NCBI GenBank assembly: GCA_021498125.1
Contig: JAIZWL010000002.1
Location: 157,980-221,979 of the forward strand
Length of the DNA: 64,000 bases
Direction: 5' to 3'
DNA from: Candidatus Thorarchaeota archaeon
Lineage (GTDB): Archaea; Asgardarchaeota; Thorarchaeia; Thorarchaeales; Thorarchaeaceae
Made by a program: the position numbers and the translations under genes. Under the pieces are notes generated by a model. It was not told the DNA's origin, ran no database searches, and saw only the letters and a program-made list of their open reading frames with translations. How positions within the stretch are numbered: the stretch's first letter is position 1; every line of letters starts with the position of its first letter. Positions 52,388-60,572 of this stretch are shown piece by piece.

Positions 52388-52598
52388 TTCAAGAGAGCAT
52401 TATGTGCTTAAAAGTATTATCGGTTTGTTCGTTTAACAGAACGAGAGAGGCAGAGGTGGCCGAAAGTATTGGTGGCGAGCTCAAAACTCAAGATCCAAAT
52501 CACGGCCTAAGGGCTCATCGGGGTCATTGCTGTCATCACTCGCCAAGAAAATAAGTACAATTTTCCGCTAAAATAGATAACTCTTTGAAGAGGAGAGA
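52388..52598. other. Intergenic region upstream of cdc6 with tRNA-like remnant
   Basis: About 210 bp. Contains the cdc6 promoter (CTTTTAAG), a TCGTT-6-AACGA inverted repeat at 52429-52444 and, at 52450-52544, a stretch resembling the 5' half of tRNA-Leu(CAA) with a split anticodon stem (GGCGAG...CTCGCC) but no T arm or acceptor 3' strand. I see no protein gene. Confidence 0.35.
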
Positions 52599-52696
52599 TG
52601 GTGCGGCCGCCGGGATTTGAAGTCCCGCGAACTCGTGTTCGTCTCGGGTTGGAAGCTTGGGAGGCTTCCGTCCTAACCATGCTAGACCACGGCCGC
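52599..52696 (-). tRNA. tRNA-Gly (CCC) with an intron in the T stem
   Basis: Minus strand: GCGGCCG/CGGCCGC acceptor, A, CCA. Anticodon stem GAAGC/GCTTC, loop CTCCCAA. About 21 extra bases lie before TTCAAAT in the T arm. CCCG pairs with CGGG, CGAAC with GTTCG, with AGA and ACT three-base bulges: a textbook bulge-helix-bulge. After removal the T stem is CCGAG/CCCGG with one A-C mismatch. Confidence 0.88.
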
Positions 52697-52720
52697 TCAG
52701 CATTGATGCAGAGAGAGTAT

Positions 52721-52728
52721 GATAAAAG
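52721..52728 (-). promoter_or_regulatory. TATA box of tRNA-Gly
   Basis: Minus-strand CTTTTATC centred about 28 bases upstream of the tRNA 5' end. Confidence 0.5.
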
Positions 52729-52792
52729 AATATCGGCACTTGGCAATATCCTAAGCCTTATCTTGAATATGGTAAGCTTCAGAATGAGTCCC

Positions 52793-53914
52793 ATGATGCA
52801 TTCAAATAAATCAATTAAAAAATTCTGGCAAGGAAACCAAGCATGTGCTGAAGGAGCCATTGCGGCAGGTTGCAGATTCTTTGCAGGATATCCGATAACT
52901 CCAGCTTCAGAGATTGCGGAGATCATGTCCCAGCGCCTACCCGGTCTAGGAGGCACCTATTTACAGATGGAGGATGAAATAGGAGCCATTGCGGCAATTA
53001 TCGGTGCATCATGGGGGGGTCGCCTCTCAATGACAGCCACATCAGGACCAGGATTCAGTTTAATGCAAGAGAATATAGGGTATGCAATTATGACTGAAAC
53101 ACCCTGTGTAATCGTGGATGTGCAACGAACAGGTCCCAGTACAGGCCAGGCCACAAAAGGGGCGCAAGGCGACTTCATGCAAACAAGATGGGGGACTCAT
53201 GGAGACCATCAAAGTATTGTACTTGCTCCAAATTCGGCGCAGGAAATGTATGATCTAACAATTTTGGCATTTAGAATCTCAGAGCGGTTAAGGCACCCGG
53301 TCATTATTCTCTCAGATGAAATTGTCGCCCATTCACGGGAGAGCGTTATAATAAACCCTGAAGCAACCCAACTAGTAAAAAGAAGGTTTGCAGCACCAGG
53401 AGACCCCGCATACGATGGATGGGATAATGGACACGCAATAATGCCACGTTTTGGAGACGGCCATGATTTATTGATTACTGGATCCACTCACAATGAACAA
53501 GGGTACCGTAAAACTTCAGACCCACAGGTTCATGACAGGCTTGTTCGGCGTCTGGAAGAAAAGATAACTGCGGCCAAAGAGATGTTGACAGATGTGATCA
53601 TTACAGGTCCTGAAACAGCAGAGTGGGGTATTGTGTCCTTTGGAAGCACTTCTAGAACAGTAGAAGAAGTGATGGCAAAACACCCAAATCGGTTTCGTTC
53701 ATTACGGTTAAGGACGATCTGGCCGTTCCCAGATGAAGCGGTACGCGAATTTTCCAAAACAGTGGATCGATTACTTGTGCCCGAGCTCAATTTGGGACAA
53801 CTCTCAAGAGAAACTGAACGAGCAGCATCTAAATCAACAGAGGTCGTTTCATTGAATAAAGTGGGCGGCGGCCGGATGATTGAACCTGATGAGCTTGTCG
53901 GCGCATTATCTTGA
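52793..53914 (+). CDS. korA: 2-oxoacid:ferredoxin oxidoreductase alpha subunit (KorA-type), orphan
   Basis: 373 residues from the ATG at 52793 (other in-frame ATGs at 52769, 52784 and 52796; starts further upstream run into tRNA-Gly). WQGNQACAEGAIAAGCRFFAGYPITPASEIAEIM and MEDEIGAIAAIIGASWGGRLSMTATSGPG are the KorA pyrimidine domain; domain II carries LILSDEIVAHSRE-like features. No KorB, gamma or delta partner is nearby. Oxidises 2-oxoglutarate or another 2-oxoacid to an acyl-CoA with the missing subunits. Confidence 0.9.
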   Translation: MMHSNKSIKKFWQGNQACAEGAIAAGCRFFAGYPITPASEIAEIMSQRLPGLGGTYLQMEDEIGAIAAIIGASWGGRLSMTATSGPGFSLMQENIGYAIMTETPCVIVDVQRTGPSTGQATKGAQGDFMQTRWGTHGDHQSIVLAPNSAQEMYDLTILAFRISERLRHPVIILSDEIVAHSRESVIINPEATQLVKRRFAAPGDPAYDGWDNGHAIMPRFGDGHDLLITGSTHNEQGYRKTSDPQVHDRLVRRLEEKITAAKEMLTDVIITGPETAEWGIVSFGSTSRTVEEVMAKHPNRFRSLRLRTIWPFPDEAVREFSKTVDRLLVPELNLGQLSRETERAASKSTEVVSLNKVGGGRMIEPDELVGALS

Positions 53915-56199
53915 GTGTGCGGATTGGTATCATTCCCCGAAATAATTGTGATGACATCCAAATTGAGTGTAGTTCTAACCCATACAAAGATAGTGAATGT
54001 ATAATTAGAAGAAACATACCACACCCCATCAATTTCAAGATGTGCTACATGAAAACCAGGACTGACATCTAAATCAAATGGGATTTGCAACGTATCAGAA
54101 ATATTAACCGAAACTAATGAGGTATAGTCGGTCATATCATCAATCCAGAAGCTTACATTGATTTTATCGACAGGGCCACCATAAGATTCCCTGACCTCTA
54201 GATCTAACTCAACACCTTCTGCATAAAAAGCGGACAGACTGGAGAATTCTGCTTCCAACGAGTCATAAACAGCAATCTCGAAGCTAAAGTGATCATAGGG
54301 AATTAATGACTCGTTAAGAGAGATAATATGGATTATATGAGTTCCAAGTGTAGCTGAACTGCTATACAATAATGAGAAGTAAAAAGGGGCACCAATGACA
54401 ATACTCTGGGATTGATTAATCTGCCCTGTGTAATCAGCGATACGTAGAAGTGTGGAGTCACCATCAATCCAAGGGGATCCAATGGTCATATTTACATCAA
54501 TTGAAGAATTACGTAGACATGACAGTGGATAAGAAAGGGAATTCAGATATAATGGAATCAATATACTGAAATTAAAGGGCTTCATCAAACTATCCTGATA
54601 TTGATAGATACCTCCTTTTACAGTGAATCGAAGTGCGATTTGGGAGCCTGAAGGCATGTCGGATAAAGTCCATTCGAGCAGTGCAGCCCCCTCATTATTG
54701 GTCATATTGTTAACGAGATTTGTTCCATTAAAATATCCCAAGTCAATCCGCACTCCTGAGAGAGGATTTCCTTTAGGATCATACAATGAACAGGAGATTC
54801 CCGTGGGGACTCCCACGACTAGTTTTGAAGTATTCACCATTAAAACTGGTTTGAAATAGATAACAAGATTTGATATCGTGGAGGTGTCTTCGTAATAGAC
54901 TGATGAATTAATGTCAACTGTGAGCCTACTTATGCCCCACTTGTCATATGGAAGGAAAATATAACCTGTAAACCATCCAGTTTGATTTGTGTCACCTTGG
55001 ATCCAAGACGTGTAGTTATCAATCTCTAAACTAATTGAGAGATGCAAAAGTGCCACATCAGTACCTGTCAAATTGTCCAATACATGTACAGAGAGAGAAC
55101 AATTTGTTCCGGACAATGGCAGTGTATCATTGATCAGTACGGCTGAAACAGGACGGGGAATCACTGTTACATTAGCCAAAAAAAATGCAGTATAGTATGA
55201 ACTATGAACCGCAGTAAAATTAATTGTATACGCTCCGGGAGGGATTGGGAAAGAGATATTCCCCTTGTAACGCCCATTCCCCAAGGATGCCAGCTCTCCA
55301 TTTGAGAAAGACGAATTCCAGAACATTTTGCCTCCAAGAATGGGGGTACCTGTTTTTGTCTGGTGCACAAACTCAAAGAACGCACTTTCAACAAGATGAC
55401 CATCTGTGGACTGACAATGAATTAGGTCGGGATTTTGAATCGCCTGCAAAAACGACGGGGCTGGATCAACAATCAAGTCAAATGATTGTGAGAAGGGGAG
55501 AAAGTCCTCATTTCCGATTCCATATATTGTGATGTTATAGGTCGCTGGAACAAGATTATTGTCGGACCAATTGACGTTCAGGACACCCGCGAGATCAGTA
55601 GTAACATTTGACTCGTATAAGGAAATCGTCTCATTTGCAATACGAACAGAAACAGACTCGTTTGCGAGTACAATTGATGATGAATAAATACTGGTAATTT
55701 TGAACGCGAGAGAAATGTTTTGACCAACTTCAGAACGAAGCTCCGTTAACGGTGTGACTTCCAAATGCCCTCTCTTAATATCTACTACAACTGTTAAAGT
55801 GCCAGCATCAGAGTATCGTTCATCATAGAAGTCATAATTGAATTGTGTTGTAGCATGTGTACCATTAGTTCCAGGTGCAACGTCTTCGGGGATGATCACA
55901 TACGATGAATAGAGCGTTCGTGGGTCTGGAGACGAATCAATGTAGTACGCATCTGAATATACAGGCCCTTGAGCGGTTGTCACGTAAAATCCAACATGAC
56001 AATAACCAGGATCTTCAAAATCTGCAGTGAGATGTGCTGCCATGTGTATAGTTTCTCCGACCTCGTAGACCAATTTATCGGTTTCAAAAGAGGTCATTTC
56101 AAAGGTAGTGGCGTCAACTGGATGTATTACTACGATAAATAATAGTGCGGCGACTATAATGAGAGTAGGACCAATTAAACGCACAAATATCACCATCAA
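53530..56199 (-). CDS. Large surface protein, C-terminus apparently replaced by antisense korA sequence
   Basis: 889 residues as an uninterrupted frame. N-terminal signal helix (about 8-28) then repeated Ig/Big-like beta modules with many Asn-X-Ser/Thr sites. The last ~128 codons lie antisense to korA, and unlike the paralogue at 60573-62522 no C-terminal membrane span is present. The real gene body probably ends near 53915-53950. It looks 3'-truncated, or its anchor was lost when korA came to lie here. It would have been exported to the cell surface. Confidence 0.6.
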   Translation of the reverse strand: MMVIFVRLIGPTLIIVAALLFIVVIHPVDATTFEMTSFETDKLVYEVGETIHMAAHLTADFEDPGYCHVGFYVTTAQGPVYSDAYYIDSSPDPRTLYSSYVIIPEDVAPGTNGTHATTQFNYDFYDERYSDAGTLTVVVDIKRGHLEVTPLTELRSEVGQNISLAFKITSIYSSSIVLANESVSVRIANETISLYESNVTTDLAGVLNVNWSDNNLVPATYNITIYGIGNEDFLPFSQSFDLIVDPAPSFLQAIQNPDLIHCQSTDGHLVESAFFEFVHQTKTGTPILGGKMFWNSSFSNGELASLGNGRYKGNISFPIPPGAYTINFTAVHSSYYTAFFLANVTVIPRPVSAVLINDTLPLSGTNCSLSVHVLDNLTGTDVALLHLSISLEIDNYTSWIQGDTNQTGWFTGYIFLPYDKWGISRLTVDINSSVYYEDTSTISNLVIYFKPVLMVNTSKLVVGVPTGISCSLYDPKGNPLSGVRIDLGYFNGTNLVNNMTNNEGAALLEWTLSDMPSGSQIALRFTVKGGIYQYQDSLMKPFNFSILIPLYLNSLSYPLSCLRNSSIDVNMTIGSPWIDGDSTLLRIADYTGQINQSQSIVIGAPFYFSLLYSSSATLGTHIIHIISLNESLIPYDHFSFEIAVYDSLEAEFSSLSAFYAEGVELDLEVRESYGGPVDKINVSFWIDDMTDYTSLVSVNISDTLQIPFDLDVSPGFHVAHLEIDGVWYVSSNYTFTIFVWVRTTLNLDVITIISGNDTNPHTQDNAPTSSSGSIIRPPPTLFNETTSVDLDAARSVSLESCPKLSSGTSNRSTVLENSRTASSGNGQIVLNRNERNRFGCFAITSSTVLEVLPKDTIPHSAVSGPVMITSVNISLAAVIFSSRRRTSLS

Positions 56200-56480
56200 T
56201 CCATATTTTTACGAGGCTCGGATGATATCGAGATCAGGGCGCCATTACGTCAGCTTAGGCAAGTAGATCTTCGACCATATTTTATCCTCATCCTTTCGAT
56301 TGTGCGGAGCTATTTAATGTCCTATAGAGGCCATTTCGATAGTTGCGGGATACTCTAGTCAACATCACAATTATCACATACAAAGAAGAACCGCCAATTT
56401 GGAAAATTAGAGGCAATAACGACAGGTTTAATTCCAATTAGAGATTGGACCGCCATAACCTCGTTGGAGAGTATAGAAGA
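56200..56480. other. Divergent intergenic region before rpo8
   Basis: About 280 bp between the surface-protein gene and Rpo8, holding both promoters; several A/T-rich stretches (TATTTAATG near 56308) but no gene seen. Confidence 0.4.
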
Positions 56481-56846
56481 TTGGTTATCAGAATTAAAGA
56501 TGCAGTAATCGAGAGCATTTCGCCTACTGAAACAAAAAGACTCAAGCTCGTAAAGATATCATCAAAGACGGAGGGCGCCGAGCTATCTATAGAGTTACCT
56601 GATGCACTATGTGACATGATAAGTTCAAAAGATCGTATCAGTGTCATCATAGACGACAAACCCATCACAAAAGGTGATACTGCGCGCTTCTATGCACAAG
56701 GACGTGTATTCAAAACTAATGCTGAAAAGAAGTTTCAAGTAGTGGGTACCATTGGGGGTCTCCGCATGGTCCTCACATTAGCAAAACCCACACCTTCACA
56801 AAAACAGACTCTTGATGGACAGTCATATTATGTGGCGCTGTTGTGA
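56481..56846 (+). CDS. rpo8: RNA polymerase subunit Rpo8 (RpoG, Rpb8-like)
   Basis: 121 residues from a TTG at 56481, nine bases after GGAGAG; the longer form from TTG 56445 would add 12 residues. VIRIKDAVIESISPTETKRLKLVKISS, ELSIELPDALCDMISSKDRISVII and the end VVGTIGGLRMVLTLAK...SYYVALL match the Rpb8 OB fold and its GG-LRMxL signature. Rpo8 is found in TACK and Asgard archaea, not most Euryarchaeota. It adjoins TFB. Confidence 0.68.
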   Translation: MVIRIKDAVIESISPTETKRLKLVKISSKTEGAELSIELPDALCDMISSKDRISVIIDDKPITKGDTARFYAQGRVFKTNAEKKFQVVGTIGGLRMVLTLAKPTPSQKQTLDGQSYYVALL

Positions 56847-56985
56847 TCTCGTAAAACCACTAAAATGAGTAACACCAATAGTTTCAGTCAGCTCTCATTC
56901 TCTCTCAGCTAGCGTAACGTATTCGTTATAACAAACAAGGACAAGCTGAAAGGCTGTTAGATGATTACGCCCAACAAATAGTTGG

Positions 56986-58002
56986 GTGTGGTCATTGGTT
57001 GATCTGGTACAAGAAAATGTGGAAACGAAACCAGTCTGCCCAGAATGTCATGGGCAACTGACTACCAGTCAGGGATATATTGTATGTACATCCTGCGGTA
57101 TTGTTGTGTCAAGAGAATATGTATCTTCAACATATCGAATGGGCGAAGAAACAACGGCGGATGGGCCAGATGTAGGAATGTATGTGTCATTAGGCAGTCG
57201 CTTACATATTGTCGATGGAATGGGAAGCTATATCGGATTCCATAAGGATCGATTTCTCCGCGACATACATGGCCGATTACTCCCAGGCGAGTCTCAGAAA
57301 AAATATCGACGCCTCAAGACAATGTATTCTGCAAGAACTCGAATTGGTAAAGACGAAACAGTCTATAGAGCGTTAAGAGTTCTAAACAGAGTTTCAAAAT
57401 TACTTATGCTCACATCCCAAGTGCGGGATAGAACAGCTTATCTTTATAAAAAAATGGCGAGTAATCCCAGAACACAATCCTCGAACAATATTCTCCTAGT
57501 GGCTGTATGCCTGCTAATTGCAGTGCGTGAGTTTAAAGAGGGAGCCCCTATCACACTAGAAGAAATCGCCAATGTCTTTGCAAAGCTTGGGCACCGCATC
57601 AATATGCGTTCAATTGTTAGAGAGTCACTTCGACTGAAATCAATTATTGGTCACGCTCCATCAATACGGAGACCTGAAGACTATATCCCGAGAGTTGTTT
57701 CTGTATTAATGAACAATACGGAAATTGTAAAAAAGATAGTAAGTAGGGGATGGAGTGTCAATGAATATGAACAACGGCTACGCGAAGCAATTAAAAAAAT
57801 AATCGATCTGGTACCAGCTTCGAAACGAGGCGGGAGGAATCCGTTCATCTTTGCTGTGTCAGCATCATATGCTGCGGATCGACTAATATCAGTTGCAGCA
57901 GGACGACGAACTGTATTGACCCAGAAGCTTGCATCTAAAGCAACCGAAGTTGCTGAATATAGTATTAGGGATCACTATGGCATGATTAAAAAATATATTT
58001 GA
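56986..58002 (+). CDS. tfb: Transcription initiation factor TFB
   Basis: 338 residues. Zinc ribbon Cys18/Cys21 and Cys34/Cys37, the B-reader linker (RMGEETTADGPDVGMYVSLGSRLHIVDGMGSY), and two cyclin folds (TSQVRDRTAYLYKKMASNPRTQSSNNILLVAVCLLIA and the repeat near residue 230). It recruits polymerase to TATA-bound TBP. The B-reader is longer and unusual compared with standard TFB. GTG start at 56986 or TTG 56995. Confidence 0.9.
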   Translation: MWSLVDLVQENVETKPVCPECHGQLTTSQGYIVCTSCGIVVSREYVSSTYRMGEETTADGPDVGMYVSLGSRLHIVDGMGSYIGFHKDRFLRDIHGRLLPGESQKKYRRLKTMYSARTRIGKDETVYRALRVLNRVSKLLMLTSQVRDRTAYLYKKMASNPRTQSSNNILLVAVCLLIAVREFKEGAPITLEEIANVFAKLGHRINMRSIVRESLRLKSIIGHAPSIRRPEDYIPRVVSVLMNNTEIVKKIVSRGWSVNEYEQRLREAIKKIIDLVPASKRGGRNPFIFAVSASYAADRLISVAAGRRTVLTQKLASKATEVAEYSIRDHYGMIKKYI

Positions 58003-58163
58003 CCTTTATTAGCGGCCAATGCAACAAGTACAAACACAATTTCACGTGGAGATTATTACCAGTAGTATGTAATGTAATATCAAGTGTCATGACTTAGACC
58101 AAATGATCAGACCGCGAGAGTGTACATATCAAAATATCTGAAGCAGGCGAAACTGTATGGAGC

Positions 58164-59918
58164 GTGTGTTCATACATGACCACTATAACTGAGGCAACTG
58201 CCTCATTTAAAAAACAATCATCCAGCATAATCCTTTGCCACAAACACCGATGTAGTCATTGTGAATTTTTAAGAAGTGATGACAGTTGTGAGCAGATCGC
58301 TAAAATAAATAAAGAGAGAGAACAGGCGATTCTTGTCGAACAGTCACGAGGGCTTGTCCACATTCAACAAAACGGATTCACTAATAGGCCGCCTTGGAAA
58401 GTAGATAGTACACAAAAACATGAATCTAGTTCTGACCACATACAGATAGGAAATGAACAGTGGGAAACCATCTATCTTGGGGATGGTTATGGTCAGATGC
58501 TAAATCATCTGATTCTGGTATATCCAGTTGGACCGTACATTTCCCTCTTTGCAAAAGGAAACACGGGTAATGTCATTTATCGATCAGCCCCACGGATTAG
58601 AACACCTTTAGAGTTAGAAATTATTGACAAACTTCATACGAGCACATTACAGACCAGTCAGAAGATCATTCGCCTTGATTATCTTCTTTCCCAATGGCGT
58701 CAGTCAATCCTAACACGCATCAATAACGAACTACCAGAGATAAAAAAGGAGACCAAAGCCCGAATAGCAAGTATTGTTGCATATTCCCACAGTGTGCTTG
58801 GCCCCATATTTCCACTGATGTTAGACGAACTTATTGAAGATATATACTTGGACAGACCAGGAAGCAGGATATATTTTGATCATCGATTTCTAGGGAGGTG
58901 CACATCGTCCATTGTAATTCGTCAGGAGGATGCCAATAGGATAGTCACATTGCTTCGAGCAGAGAGCAATTTTCATCTCGACAGAAGAAACCCTTCAATA
59001 AAGACGGAACTTTTTCTCGAAAATAGTCGTCTTAGATTTTCAGTCACAATACCACCTTTAAGTTATGATGGATTTCATTTGGAAATACGGAGGGCGCGTA
59101 CTTCGCCGTTCACTATATTTGAACTTGTCAACAATGGAACATTATCGACTAAAGCCGCATCATTACTACTTCTGGCATTGATTGCCCGAATGAATATTAC
59201 CATTGCCGGGGAACCGGGATCGGGCAAGACGACCCTGCTAAATGCTCTAGACTACTGTACACCCCGAAGTTGGAGAAAAATCTATGTTGAAGATGCCATT
59301 GAGAGCAGGATTCAAAACGAACATCATCAGATAAGGTATCGAGTGAGCCCAGTCGATGAGATGGCGGCACGCTTTTCAAAAATTGATGAGATAACAAAAA
59401 GCCTTCATAGATCCCCAGATTACTTGATTCTCGGGGAGATTCAAACTGCGGAACATAGCAAGGCACTCTTTCAAGCATTAATGTCGGGGCTACGTTCTAT
59501 ACAAACATGTCATAGTTCTTCAGCCTCGGCCCTTGTTTCAAGATGGCGATTCGCTCATAGTATTAAAGAACATGCCATCGCCCTTATGGATTTGATAGTC
59601 ATTCTTGAACGGCCACAACCAGGAAGATCAAAACGCATTGTTAAGGAGATAGTAGAAATCCGGAGAGATGTTGAACAGGGCATACTAAAATTCAAGGGTC
59701 TCAATACTCTATATACTCATGATGCAGACGCAATTCGATCTTTGGCCGATGATGGCGCCATTTCAAGAAGGTCTCGGGAATATGGAGTAAATGACCCACG
59801 GGAATGCATTCGCGAACTATCGACTATTCTTGCACGGGACTTGACGCCCAGTATGGAAACACATTGGAAAATTGGGGAACTTCTTTGGGAAAACGGAAAC
59901 CCATTTTCATTCACATAG
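58164..59918 (+). CDS. Type IV pilus/archaellum-type secretion ATPase (TadA/GspE family)
   Basis: 584 residues. A Cys/His N-terminus (CHKHRCSHCEFLRSDDSCEQ) is a possible zinc-binding module, then ELPEIKKETKARI and IAGEPGSGKTTLLNAL Walker A at about 350, a degenerate Walker B LGEIQTAEHS and HSSSA His box. It powers pilin assembly. A pilin-like gene follows 230 bp downstream. No PilC/TadC-type membrane partner is visible in the window. GTG 58164 or ATG 58176. Confidence 0.85.
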   Translation: MCSYMTTITEATASFKKQSSSIILCHKHRCSHCEFLRSDDSCEQIAKINKEREQAILVEQSRGLVHIQQNGFTNRPPWKVDSTQKHESSSDHIQIGNEQWETIYLGDGYGQMLNHLILVYPVGPYISLFAKGNTGNVIYRSAPRIRTPLELEIIDKLHTSTLQTSQKIIRLDYLLSQWRQSILTRINNELPEIKKETKARIASIVAYSHSVLGPIFPLMLDELIEDIYLDRPGSRIYFDHRFLGRCTSSIVIRQEDANRIVTLLRAESNFHLDRRNPSIKTELFLENSRLRFSVTIPPLSYDGFHLEIRRARTSPFTIFELVNNGTLSTKAASLLLLALIARMNITIAGEPGSGKTTLLNALDYCTPRSWRKIYVEDAIESRIQNEHHQIRYRVSPVDEMAARFSKIDEITKSLHRSPDYLILGEIQTAEHSKALFQALMSGLRSIQTCHSSSASALVSRWRFAHSIKEHAIALMDLIVILERPQPGRSKRIVKEIVEIRRDVEQGILKFKGLNTLYTHDADAIRSLADDGAISRRSREYGVNDPRECIRELSTILARDLTPSMETHWKIGELLWENGNPFSFT

Positions 59919-60146
59919 GCAAATTACATGATAACGTTGTGGAGTATATTATTATAGTAATATTAGAATTTGTACTGAAAAGTAAAAGGAGTTTAAATTC
60001 ATGGGGCCTTAACAAAGACACGATACAGATGGTATGTATTAATCTGCTGTGACTTGGAAGTCTTTGAACCAAACAAAGGTGAATTGTTGCAGATTAAGAC
60101 AATATATACCACTGTACAAGTCATAGGAAATAACAGGTGAATATGA

Positions 60147-60350
60147 TTGAATCCCAAAAAAGTGATCAATGATGAAACAGGCGGCCCACTTGTGGAGGAG
60201 AGCCTTTTACTTGGTCTAGCGGTAGTAACAGTATCTATTGTGATTGCAGTGATACTTCAGGCTACAGGATGGGCTCAGGATGTGGTAACTAGTTTGTTAC
60301 AGATTCTCCAGAACAGTTGGGATGGCTTGACGAACATCGTTTCACCTTAG
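60147..60350 (+). CDS. Type IV pilin-like peptide
   Basis: 67 residues. TTG start with AGGTGA seven bases before. A short charged leader ending GG, then PLVEESLLLGLAVVTVSIVIAVILQATG: Gly-Gly/Pro cleavage with Glu at +4/+5 and a hydrophobic helix, as in class III (PibD/FlaK-processed) archaeal pilins. It follows the secretion ATPase gene. Confidence 0.65.
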   Translation: MNPKKVINDETGGPLVEESLLLGLAVVTVSIVIAVILQATGWAQDVVTSLLQILQNSWDGLTNIVSP

Positions 60351-60402
60351 TGAAATCTGCTGCTTATCACATACACGGGACAAATTTGTTTAGTCCGCAA
60401 GC

Positions 60403-60411
60403 CTTATTTTA
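60403..60411 (+). promoter_or_regulatory. TATA box of tRNA-Glu
   Basis: CTTATTTTA centred about 26 bases upstream of the first of two GCTCCGG copies (60433), and about 47 upstream of the second. Confidence 0.45.
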
Positions 60412-60453
60412 GGAACAATCTGAGAGAAGTCTGCTCCGGACTGCTGCATTACG

Positions 60454-60560
60454 GCTCCGGTAGACTTCATGGAACTACCATGAACGACCGACTGTAGTCC
60501 GGCCCAGCATAGGGGACTCTCGATCCCCTGACCCGGGTTCGAATCCCGGCCGGAGCACCA
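60454..60560 (+). tRNA. tRNA-Glu (CUC) with an intron in the D stem
   Basis: Acceptor GCTCCGG/CCGGAGC, A, encoded CCA. Anticodon stem GGGGA/TCCCC with CTC. T arm CCGGG-TTCGAAT-CCCGG. After GGTAG an extra 29 bases precede TGTAGTCCGG. CGGT/ACCG and TTCATGG/CCATGAA pair with AGA(C) and ACT bulges, a splice motif. The mature sequence GGTAGTGTAGTCCGG matches archaeal tRNA-Glu. A second GCTCCGG 21 bases upstream (60433) makes the true 5' end uncertain. Confidence 0.9.
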
Positions 60561-60572
60561 TTTGTCAACCAC

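Noticed and set aside
52388-52598. Replication origin with repeated origin boxes upstream of cdc6
   Set aside because: Only one short inverted repeat (52429-52444) was seen; no repeated motif to support an origin call.
52598-52792. N-terminal extension of korA to 52598
   Set aside because: It covers tRNA-Gly; the KorA family begins near the ATGs at 52784-52796.
60433-60453. Alternative 5' end for tRNA-Glu at the first GCTCCGG
   Set aside because: The TATA spacing fits, but conserved positions 8-10 (TAG) follow only the second copy; kept as an open question.
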